From assembly GCA_015490255.1 (NCBI GenBank), contig WFYF01000139.1, positions 1 through 7,124 on the forward strand: a stretch of 7,124 bases of DNA. The letters run 5' to 3'. The translations under genes were made by a program, and so were the position numbers. The first letter of the stretch is position 1. Every line of letters begins with the position of its first letter. Positions 1-5,286 of the stretch are shown piece by piece. The stretch comes from Caldifarciminota bacterium. GTDB taxonomy: Bacteria; Hydrothermota; Hydrothermia; S141-80. The notes below the pieces were generated by a model that was not told the origin of the DNA, searched no databases, and saw nothing but the letters and a program-made list of their open reading frames with translations.

Positions 1-48
1 CATCCCCCTTTTCATGCCCTGAAAGATACTCAAACCCCCACGAACTTC

Positions 49-88
49 CAAGATCCCCATGGTTTTTTGACAAGCCCGCGGGATCTTG
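49..88. repeat. 9-bp inverted repeat around the tRNA-Ile promoter -35
   Basis: The left arm CAAGATCCC (49-57) and right arm GGGATCTTG (80-88) are perfect reverse complements separated by 22 nt. The right arm runs into the -35 hexamer at 86-91, so a protein bound to both arms could affect polymerase access. The T6 run (63-68) lies in the loop rather than after a stem, so this does not look like an intrinsic terminator on the + strand. An operator role is inference. A chance match of this length is unlikely but possible. Confidence 0.45.
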
Positions 89-96
89 ACACACCC
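67..96 (+). repeat. Direct repeat TTGACAnnCCC, 19 nt apart
   Basis: TTGACAAGCCC (67-77) and TTGACACACCC (86-96) match at 9 of 11 positions. The second copy carries the working -35 hexamer of the tRNA promoter. The first has no -10-like hexamer 16-18 nt downstream, so it is probably not a second promoter with the same spacing rule. It may be a duplicated -35 remnant or part of a binding site. Confidence 0.4.
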
Positions 97-114
97 CTGT
101 GGCAAACGTATAAT
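86..114 (+). promoter_or_regulatory. Consensus sigma-70 promoter of tRNA-Ile
   Basis: The -35 TTGACA (86-91) and -10 TATAAT (109-114) both match the consensus exactly, with an optimal 17-nt spacer. Transcription should start near 121, giving a leader of about 12 nt before the mature tRNA 5' end at 133. Such strength suits a stable RNA gene. Confidence 0.9.
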
Positions 115-132
115 TTTATGGCTCTCTCATCT

Positions 133-209
133 GGGCCCGTAGCTCAGTCGGTCAGAGCGCACGCCTGATAAGCGTGAGGTCGGTGGTTCAATTCCACCCG
201 GGCCCACCA
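133..209 (+). tRNA. tRNA-Ile (anticodon GAT), CCA encoded
   Basis: The full cloverleaf can be folded by hand. The acceptor stem is GGGCCCG (133-139) with CGGGCCC (199-205), all G:C. The D stem is GCTC (142-145) with GAGC (155-158). The anticodon stem is CACGC (160-164) with GCGTG (172-176), around loop CTGATAA, so the anticodon GAT is at 167-169. The variable loop has 5 nt. The T stem is GGTGG (182-186) with CCACC (194-198), with a 7-nt loop starting TTC. The discriminator is A206 and CCA is encoded at 207-209. GAU reads the isoleucine codons AUC and AUU. This tRNA is often found between 16S and 23S rRNA genes; here it stands alone behind its own promoter. No terminator hairpin follows it. 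Confidence 0.97.
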
Positions 210-227
210 TCTCTCCCGCTCCTTGTT

Positions 228-256
228 TTGCATCCCCGGGCCAGGCGGTGTATAAT
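228..256 (+). promoter_or_regulatory. Probable sigma-70 promoter of the LVIVD/transglutaminase unit
   Basis: A perfect -10 TATAAT lies at 251-256, with a weak -35 TTGCAT (228-233) 17 nt upstream. The predicted start is near 263, which leaves a very short leader of about 16 nt before the ATG at 279, just enough to include the Shine-Dalgarno site. The promoter lies 19 nt after the tRNA, so some transcription could also come from the tRNA promoter. Confidence 0.65.
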
Positions 257-265
257 ATCCCAAAC

Positions 266-270
266 GGAGG
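266..270 (+). promoter_or_regulatory. Ribosome binding site GGAGG deciding the LVIVD gene start
   Basis: GGAGG sits 8 nt before ATG 279. This fixes the start there and excludes the in-frame ATG at 174, which lies inside the tRNA gene and upstream of the promoter. Confidence 0.85.
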
Positions 271-278
271 TCTTCCTC

Positions 279-1373
279 ATGCTCTGGATGGTGGTGGCCC
301 AGGGTTTTCAGTTTCTGGCCCCCCTTCCTGTGGGGGAAAGCGCATACAGTGTGCGCCTGTATTCCACCACCCTGTGGGTGGGAGGCAGTACCCGGCTTTA
401 CAGCATGGACGTGAATTTTCCCTCCTCCCCCAGTCCTCTGGATTCCGTGTCCGCAGGTCAGGGGGTGGATATCGCTTTTTCCGGCGCGGACGTGCTCGTG
501 ATGGCCACGCCTGACTCCGGTCTCCAGGTTTTTTATGTGTGGAACCCCTCCCAGATTCAGCCAGCCTATACGGTGGGGGGGAGTGCCCGGGCGGTGGACG
601 CCCGGGGAACCGTGGCCTATGCCGGAACCCCTGCAGGACTGGACATATACGATGTCACCAATCCCTTTCAGCCCTCGTTCATGGGAAGCTGGAGCGGGGT
701 GGTGGAGGATTTCCGGGTGTGGGGTGACTTTGCCTATGTGGTGGGAAGCACGGGGGTGCTTCGCGTGCTCAACGTGCTCAACCCCTCCGCCATCGTGGAG
801 GTGGGCACAGCGACACTGGGAGCTTCCGGTCTCGCGCTGGATATGGACTCCATAAACCTGTGGGTCTTTGTCGGCACATCGGCAGGACTGGAGGTGTGGG
901 ATGTGAACACTCCCTCGGCACCGGTGCGCCTGGGACAGTGTCCCACGACCGCCCCCGTGGTGCGCGTGCGTTACCGGCCACCGCAGTACGTGTTCTTCAT
1001 TGAAGAAAACCAGGGCATCCGGGCCCTGGACGTTCTGGATCCCGCCCAGTGCACCGGGGTGGGTTTCCTCTCCGGAACCTTCTCCGATGTGGATGCCTCC
1101 TCCTTCTCCCTGGGCAGCGCCTATGTGTATGCGGTGGGGCCGACCTCCGGCGTGTGGGAGTTCACCCCCACCGGTGTGATGGAAACCTCCCCCCGGTCTT
1201 CCGATGTCCTGTTTTCCGTGCGTCCGAACGGACTCCTCCTGAAAGCTCCCGCCCGGCTCGTGGATCCCCTTGGACGTTCCCGCCACCTGGATCCGGGACT
1301 CCACAGGCTTTCCGGAACTTATATCCTGGTACCCGAGGGAACTTCAACCGGGATCAGGGTGGTGATTCCATGA
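279..1373 (+). CDS. Secreted LVIVD-repeat beta-propeller protein with sorting-like C-terminus
   Basis: The 364-residue protein is built from about seven repeats of roughly 35-40 residues. The repeat pattern is A-V-x-G-x-x-A-Y-V-G, then G-L-x-I-x-D-V-x-N-P-x-x-P. It is clearest at residues 103-131, 143-171, 183-213 and 226-258, with weaker copies near 21-52, 62-93 and 267-296. This matches the LVIVD family, whose repeats are expected to fold as a beta-propeller in surface or secreted proteins. Residues 310-364 form a separate module with a VDPLGR motif (328-333), a later SGTYIL motif (345-350) and a beta-rich end, resembling T9SS/FlgD-like C-terminal domains. The N-terminus is short and hydrophobic (MLWMVVA) with no basic residue, so it is an atypical signal peptide. 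The start is supported by GGAGG 8 nt upstream. The stop overlaps the ATG of the transglutaminase gene (ATGA), so the two are likely coupled. The family call is fairly secure; the ligand and job are unknown. Confidence 0.8.
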   Translation: MLWMVVAQGFQFLAPLPVGESAYSVRLYSTTLWVGGSTRLYSMDVNFPSSPSPLDSVSAGQGVDIAFSGADVLVMATPDSGLQVFYVWNPSQIQPAYTVGGSARAVDARGTVAYAGTPAGLDIYDVTNPFQPSFMGSWSGVVEDFRVWGDFAYVVGSTGVLRVLNVLNPSAIVEVGTATLGASGLALDMDSINLWVFVGTSAGLEVWDVNTPSAPVRLGQCPTTAPVVRVRYRPPQYVFFIEENQGIRALDVLDPAQCTGVGFLSGTFSDVDASSFSLGSAYVYAVGPTSGVWEFTPTGVMETSPRSSDVLFSVRPNGLLLKAPARLVDPLGRSRHLDPGLHRLSGTYILVPEGTSTGIRVVIP

Positions 1374-2695
1374 AAAGAGCGTTCATCTTCAGCATGCTCC
1401 TGGGATTCACACCTCTCCACGCAGGGAAGGCCTCCTTTGCCATCACGCTCAAAGGGGCCCCGGTGGGCTATGAAGTGGTGGAGGACCTTCCCGCCAAACG
1501 GGGTTTTCGGGTTGCTGACACCTTCCACATCCGGGTGAACATGCTCGGCGCCGAAAAAGAGATGCGAACCGTGCTGGTGGCCCACACCGACCCCCGGTTT
1601 ACGGTGGAGAAGTTCGTGTTTACCATGCAGACCACGGACCAGAACGTGCACATGGAAGGACAGGTCTCGGAAGACACCCTGGAGGTCAGGCTCCGCACCC
1701 CCACCGGCACTCTCCTTCCCCGGCGATTTCCCCTCCACGGCAGACGGGTGGTTCTGCCCGCCCTCCTGGTACCCATGATTGAGCGGGGCGCTGTCCCCGA
1801 GACAGAGTCGGTTCAGGTGTTTGATCCTTCCGTGCTGAACCTTTCTCCCGGGGTTATCCGGAAGGAAGGCAACCGGGTGGTTCTGGCCCACACCGCGGGC
1901 AGGACGGTGTATGAAATCCAGGATAGCCGGGTGGTGGCGTTCTCCGGAGATCTGGACCTCCGGGCAGAGCGCCGCCCCCGAAGGGAGGTGGGACTCCCCG
2001 AACAGCTGGTCAACCTTCTGGAGCGATACGCCATCCGGCCTCAGGGCAGTGTTTTCAAAATCGGAAAAGCCCGCCGACTGGTGCTCCGGATCTTCCCGGT
2101 GACAGACGACGTGGTGCTGGACTTCGGCCCCCAGCGTTTGCTTCGTCGCTCGGGAGACACGGCCTGGGTGGAAATCCGGTTTCGGGACCCCTGGCGGCCT
2201 GAAAGCCGGGACACGGTGGAGGATCTCTCTCCCTATCTTGCTGACGATCCCTACCTCCAGCCCTCCGATCCCGTGGTCCAGGACCTGGCCCGCCAGATTA
2301 CCGAGGGCTTCAGCGACACGGTGGCCATGGCGGAAGCCCTTTTGCGCTGGGTGTTTGACCGGCTGGCCAAAGTGCCTTCGGTCACCATTCCCACCGCCAC
2401 GGAGGTCCTGCAGACCATGCAGGGGGATTGCAACGAGCATGCCACGCTGTTCGGCGGGATGGCCCGGGCTCTGGGGATCCCCACCGAGGTGATCGTGGGA
2501 CTGGTATACCAGAACGGTGCCTATTATTACCACGCCTGGGACGCGCTGTATCTCAACGGCCAGTGGGTCTGGGTGGACCCGGTGATGGGTGAGTTTCCCG
2601 CCCGCACCAACCACCTCATGCTCCAGCGGGGAAGTCTGGAAAAGCAATCCCTCATCATGCCCCTGGTGGGGAAGCTCCAGATCGTGGTGGAATAA
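1370..2695 (+). CDS. Secreted transglutaminase-like (papain-fold) protein
   Basis: The 441-residue protein begins with a conventional signal peptide (MKR, hydrophobic 4-15, likely cleavage after LHA at 18). Residues 20 to about 290 are beta-rich and lack a motif I can name with certainty; the first part, with its GAPVGYEVVE stretch, resembles the DUF3108-like domains often found before secreted transglutaminases. Residues about 295-410 are a transglutaminase core with all three catalytic residues: Cys354 in GDCNEH, His388 in YYHAW and Asp403 in WVDP. The enzyme should work outside the cytoplasm. Members of this superfamily are transglutaminases, proteases or amidases, so the reaction cannot be fixed from sequence. 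ATG 1370 overlaps the previous stop and has AGGGTGG (1356-1362) 7 nt upstream; an in-frame extension to 1049 is rejected because it lies inside the LVIVD gene. The context suggests a partner or substrate relationship with the propeller protein, which is inference. Confidence 0.87.
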   Translation: MKRAFIFSMLLGFTPLHAGKASFAITLKGAPVGYEVVEDLPAKRGFRVADTFHIRVNMLGAEKEMRTVLVAHTDPRFTVEKFVFTMQTTDQNVHMEGQVSEDTLEVRLRTPTGTLLPRRFPLHGRRVVLPALLVPMIERGAVPETESVQVFDPSVLNLSPGVIRKEGNRVVLAHTAGRTVYEIQDSRVVAFSGDLDLRAERRPRREVGLPEQLVNLLERYAIRPQGSVFKIGKARRLVLRIFPVTDDVVLDFGPQRLLRRSGDTAWVEIRFRDPWRPESRDTVEDLSPYLADDPYLQPSDPVVQDLARQITEGFSDTVAMAEALLRWVFDRLAKVPSVTIPTATEVLQTMQGDCNEHATLFGGMARALGIPTEVIVGLVYQNGAYYYHAWDALYLNGQWVWVDPVMGEFPARTNHLMLQRGSLEKQSLIMPLVGKLQIVVE

Positions 2696-2714
2696 CGCAC
2701 TTCGCGGCGGCCCA

Positions 2715-2751
2715 TCTTCCCTTTCGGCACGGATTGATGCTTTCGGGAAGA
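2715..2751. repeat. 7-bp inverted repeat across the lemA promoter
   Basis: TCTTCCC (2715-2721) and GGGAAGA (2745-2751) are perfect reverse complements with a 23-nt loop. They enclose the -35 hexamer and most of the spacer of the lemA promoter. No T-run follows, so it is not a standard terminator. An arm length of 7 bp may arise by chance. Confidence 0.25.
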
Positions 2752-2762
2752 GGGTGTATACT
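2734..2762 (+). promoter_or_regulatory. Sigma-70 promoter of the lemA-htrA-M48-CHASE2 run
   Basis: The -35 TTGATG (2734-2739) and -10 TATACT (2757-2762) are separated by 17 nt. The predicted start near 2769 gives a leader of about 35 nt. It lies in the only gap over 100 nt between protein genes here, which supports a transcription unit starting at lemA. I see no terminator for the preceding unit, so read-through is possible. Confidence 0.75.
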
Positions 2763-2792
2763 TGACGGGGACATCGCTTGAAACCTGAACAG

Positions 2793-2801
2793 GGAGGAGG
2801 T
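2793..2801 (+). promoter_or_regulatory. Strong ribosome binding site of lemA
   Basis: GGAGGAGGT contains two overlapping GGAGG cores, at 2793-2797 and 2796-2800, which are 6 and 3 nt from ATG 2804. The first has normal spacing and confirms this start. Confidence 0.85.
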
Positions 2802-2803
2802 CA

Positions 2804-3370
2804 ATGGGTGGTTTGCTGCTGATTCTGGGCGTGATCCTGGTCGTCGGACTTCTGGTGGTCTTCTGGGCCATCGGAGTCTACAACCGTCTCGTGGGTCTTC
2901 GCAACCAGGTGGACCAGGCGTGGGCCAACATTGACGTTTTGCTTAAGCGTCGTTTTGACCTCATTCCCAACCTGGTGGAAACGGTCAAGGGCTATATGAA
3001 ACACGAGCGGGAAACCCTGGAGGCTGTCACCCGTGCCCGGGCCCGGCTGGGCTCGGCCCGGACTCCCGAAGAGCGCATGGAGGCGGAGGGCCAGCTTTCT
3101 CGCGCCCTCATGAACCTCTTTGCCGTGGCCGAACAGTATCCCGACCTGAAAGCCAACCAGAATTTTCTCCAGCTCCAGGAGGAGCTCACCCGCACCGAGA
3201 ATATGATCGCCTCCCAGCGCTCCACCTATAACAACGCGGTCCGGACCTATAACACCGCCATTCAGATGTTCCCCGCAAACGTGATCGCGGGCATGTTCGG
3301 TTTCCAGGAACGTCCCTATTTTGAGATCACCGAACCCGGTGAACGGGAGGCCCCGCGGGTGCAGTTCTGA
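2804..3370 (+). CDS. lemA: LemA family membrane protein
   Basis: The protein has 188 residues, the usual length for LemA. It has one N-terminal membrane helix (about 3-24), then a short linker and the family signature: YNRLVGLRNQVDQAWANIDV at 26-45, followed by RRFDLIPNLVETVKGY at 49-64. A long helical part follows, with NQNFLQLQEELTRTE (118-132) and YNNAVRTYN (142-150). The end, with FPANVIAGMFGF (156-167) and YFEI (172-175), is also typical. The bulk is probably periplasmic and forms a helical bundle. The molecular function of LemA is not settled. In many genomes it neighbours HtpX-type M48 peptidases or TPM-domain proteins, and here an M48 lipoprotein lies three genes downstream. It is the first gene after the promoter at 2734-2762, and the protease gene follows after 23 nt. 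Confidence 0.96.
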   Translation: MGGLLLILGVILVVGLLVVFWAIGVYNRLVGLRNQVDQAWANIDVLLKRRFDLIPNLVETVKGYMKHERETLEAVTRARARLGSARTPEERMEAEGQLSRALMNLFAVAEQYPDLKANQNFLQLQEELTRTENMIASQRSTYNNAVRTYNTAIQMFPANVIAGMFGFQERPYFEITEPGEREAPRVQF

Positions 3371-3377
3371 ACCCAAA

Positions 3378-3384
3378 AAGGAGG
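3378..3384 (+). promoter_or_regulatory. Ribosome binding site of the HtrA gene, serving GTG 3391 or ATG 3394
   Basis: AAGGAGG precedes GTG 3391 by 6 nt and ATG 3394 by 9 nt. Both starts are in frame and differ by one residue. ATG is preferred as the commoner start codon, but the sequence does not decide it. Confidence 0.75.
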
Positions 3385-3393
3385 ACAGAGGTG

Positions 3394-4878
3394 ATGCGAA
3401 AGGTTTTCGGCATCCTCGCCATCCTGCTCCTTGCCGCCTTCATCCTTTCCATCCGGATGGACTGGTTTCAGCCCATCTTCGCCGACGACGAGCTCCGCTT
3501 TGCCCCGGCTGCGCCGGACACGGTTTCCCTCCATTCTCCCTTCACCCGGGTGGCCGAGCGGGCCATGCCCGGGGTGGTCAACATCGCCGCCGAACAGGTG
3601 GTGGGAACAACGCCTTTTGAGGAGTTTTTCCGGTTTTTCCAGTTTGAACACCCCCAGATTCCCCGGGAAGAGCAAACCATCACCTCCCTGGGCTCCGGGT
3701 TTATTTTCGCCCACCGGGACGACCGGTATTATATCCTCACCAACAACCACGTCATCCGGAACGCCCGACGCATTGTGATCCGCCTGGCCGACGGAAAGGA
3801 ATTCCGTGGAGACGACGTGGAGATCGTGGGCACCGACTCCCTCTCCGATGTGGCCGTGCTCTCGGTGAGAACCCGGGAAGAACTCACGGTGCTCCCGCTG
3901 GGAGACTCGGACAGCCTGAAGCCGGGGGACTGGGTGATGGCCATCGGGAATCCCTTCGGTTTCAACAACACCGTGACGGTCGGTGTGGTGAGCGCGGTGG
4001 GCCGCTCGGGGCTGCGCATTCCCCAGGGACCGGAATTCCAGGACTTCATCCAGACGGATGCAGCCATCAACCCCGGGAACTCGGGAGGTCCTCTCCTGAA
4101 CGTGCGGGGGGAGGTGGTGGGGATGAACTCCGCCATCACGTCTCCCAACCCCGTGAGCCCCGGAAACGTGGGGATCGGCTTTGCCATCCCCATCAACTAT
4201 GTGAAAACCATCGCCCTCCAGCTCGTGGAAAAGGGCGTGGTTCGCCGGGGATTCCTGGGGGTGATTATCCAGGAGGTCACGTCGGACCTCGCGGACGCCT
4301 ATGGTCTGGAACATCCCTATGGAGCCCTGATCACCGAGGTTCAGGAAGATTCCCCTGCCGACAGGGCCGGTCTGAAGGATGGAGACCTCATCCTGGAAGT
4401 GGATGGCAAGCCCGTGCACTCTGTCCAGCATCTCCGCATCCTGATCTCCAGCCGGGAGCCCGGAAGCAAGGTGCGTCTCACCGTGGCGAGTCCGGACAAG
4501 AAGCGACGCACGGTGGAAGTGACGCTGGGAGAATATCCCGGAACCCCTGCACCTCCCTCCTCGGAACCGGATGAAGAGAAGGCCCCCTCCGGTCAGACAA
4601 CCTGGCGGGGTGCGGTGGTGGTGGATGGCCGGAGTCTGGAAGCCCGCCAGCTTCTCGGAGAGGGAGTGAAGGGAGTTGTGGTGCTGGATGTGAAGGAGGG
4701 CAGCCCCGCCGAAGATGCCGGTCTCCAGCGGGGAGACGTGATTGAAAAGGTCCAGAACCTGTCCGTCGCGACCCTGAAAGACTTTCAGGAAGTTGTGAAG
4801 CGTTTCCGCGACCAGACGGTGGCGGTGAAAGTTCGCCGGGGTGCGCGTGCGCTGTTCATCCCGGTGCGTCCGGAGTGA
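3394..4878 (+). CDS. DegP/DegQ-type (Do/HtrA) periplasmic serine protease with two PDZ domains
   Basis: The 494-residue protein is close to the usual length of Do-family proteases. A hydrophobic N-terminal segment (about 4-20) is either a signal peptide, possibly cut after IFA (30), or a membrane anchor. The trypsin-like domain (about 50-275) has a complete triad: His119 in TNNHV, Asp152 in LSDVAVL and Ser230 in GNSGGP. A phenylalanine-rich segment, FEEFFRFFQF (75-84), matches the regulatory LA-loop region of DegP-like enzymes. PDZ1 spans about 285-380, with its hallmark GFLGV (286-290) and SPADRAGLKDGDLI (320-333). A proline/acidic linker (381-400) leads to PDZ2 (about 405-490), with SPAEDAGLQRGDVI (437-450). 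The family degrades or chaperones misfolded envelope proteins without ATP. Its place between lemA and an M48 protease fits envelope quality control. GTG 3391 is an alternative start. degP versus degQ cannot be decided, so no symbol is given. Confidence 0.95.
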   Translation: MRKVFGILAILLLAAFILSIRMDWFQPIFADDELRFAPAAPDTVSLHSPFTRVAERAMPGVVNIAAEQVVGTTPFEEFFRFFQFEHPQIPREEQTITSLGSGFIFAHRDDRYYILTNNHVIRNARRIVIRLADGKEFRGDDVEIVGTDSLSDVAVLSVRTREELTVLPLGDSDSLKPGDWVMAIGNPFGFNNTVTVGVVSAVGRSGLRIPQGPEFQDFIQTDAAINPGNSGGPLLNVRGEVVGMNSAITSPNPVSPGNVGIGFAIPINYVKTIALQLVEKGVVRRGFLGVIIQEVTSDLADAYGLEHPYGALITEVQEDSPADRAGLKDGDLILEVDGKPVHSVQHLRILISSREPGSKVRLTVASPDKKRRTVEVTLGEYPGTPAPPSSEPDEEKAPSGQTTWRGAVVVDGRSLEARQLLGEGVKGVVVLDVKEGSPAEDAGLQRGDVIEKVQNLSVATLKDFQEVVKRFRDQTVAVKVRRGARALFIPVRPE

Positions 4879-4881
4879 GTC

Positions 4882-5286
4882 ATGATCTGGTGGCTGCTGG
4901 CGCTCCCGCTTCAGGTCGGAGAGGTGCCTCTCTATGCGGCACCTTCCTTCCTGGCACCGGTGGAAACCGTGCTGGTCCGGGGAACAGAGGTGAAGGTTCT
5001 TGAAGAACGGCCAGGATGGAAACGGGTTTCCGTCCCGGATCTCGCCAGAGCCGGCTGGATTCCTGCCACAGCGCTGGAACGTCCCCGGCTGGTGCTTCCC
5101 GGGAAAACCGGTGGAAAGGATGAGGAGCGCGCGGTGGCTCTGGCCAGCAAGGGACTTTCCACCATGGTGCAGCAGAGGAGCCGGAAGCATCCCGCTGCCC
5201 GGGAGGCCCTGGCCCGCATTGAGGAACTCGCCCGCACGGCTCTCCGCCGGCTGGCCCGTTTTGCCGAAGAGGGAGGGTTGCGATGA
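4882..5286 (+). CDS. Small bacterial SH3-domain protein with helical C-terminus
   Basis: The 134-residue protein starts with a short hydrophobic stretch (MIWWLLALPL) without basic residues, then an SH3-like domain at about 12-66. That domain shows VPLYAAPS (15-22), RGTEVKVLEE (33-42), PGWKRV (44-49) and GWIPATAL (58-65), the usual bacterial SH3 pattern. The rest (about 80-134) is charged and helical and ends in FAEEGGLR. SH3 domains of this type bind peptides or cell-wall material; the ligand here is unknown. The gene starts 3 nt after the protease stop with a weak purine stretch, GGAGTGAG (4872-4879), inside the preceding gene end, and its stop overlaps the M48 start (ATGA). This tight packing suggests co-translation with the M48 lipoprotein and perhaps a physical partnership. 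The uncharged N-terminus makes export uncertain. Confidence 0.8.
   Translation: MIWWLLALPLQVGEVPLYAAPSFLAPVETVLVRGTEVKVLEERPGWKRVSVPDLARAGWIPATALERPRLVLPGKTGGKDEERAVALASKGLSTMVQQRSRKHPAAREALARIEELARTALRRLARFAEEGGLR

Noticed and set aside
58..79. T6 run near an inverted repeat as an intrinsic terminator
   Set aside because: The T-run is inside the loop rather than after the stem, so it does not have terminator geometry.
174..278. In-frame upstream start (ATG 174) for the LVIVD gene
   Set aside because: It lies within the tRNA and upstream of the promoter at 228-256; ATG 279 has GGAGG at 8 nt.
144..1304. 386-codon minus-strand reading frame
   Set aside because: It is a mirror of the LVIVD gene and runs into the tRNA; the forward repeats and the ribosome binding site make the forward gene the real one.
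1049..1369. In-frame N-terminal extension of the transglutaminase gene
   Set aside because: It lies wholly inside the LVIVD gene. The ATG at 1370 begins a proper signal peptide and has its own ribosome site.
1319..2647. 442-codon minus-strand reading frame
   Set aside because: It is a mirror of the transglutaminase gene frame, with His/Gly-rich translation and no domain.
3316..5190. 624-codon open reading frame on the minus strand
   Set aside because: It is codon-aligned with the protease and SH3 genes, exists because they lack TTA/CTA/TCA, and its translation is low-complexity His/Gly-rich sequence without a recognisable domain.
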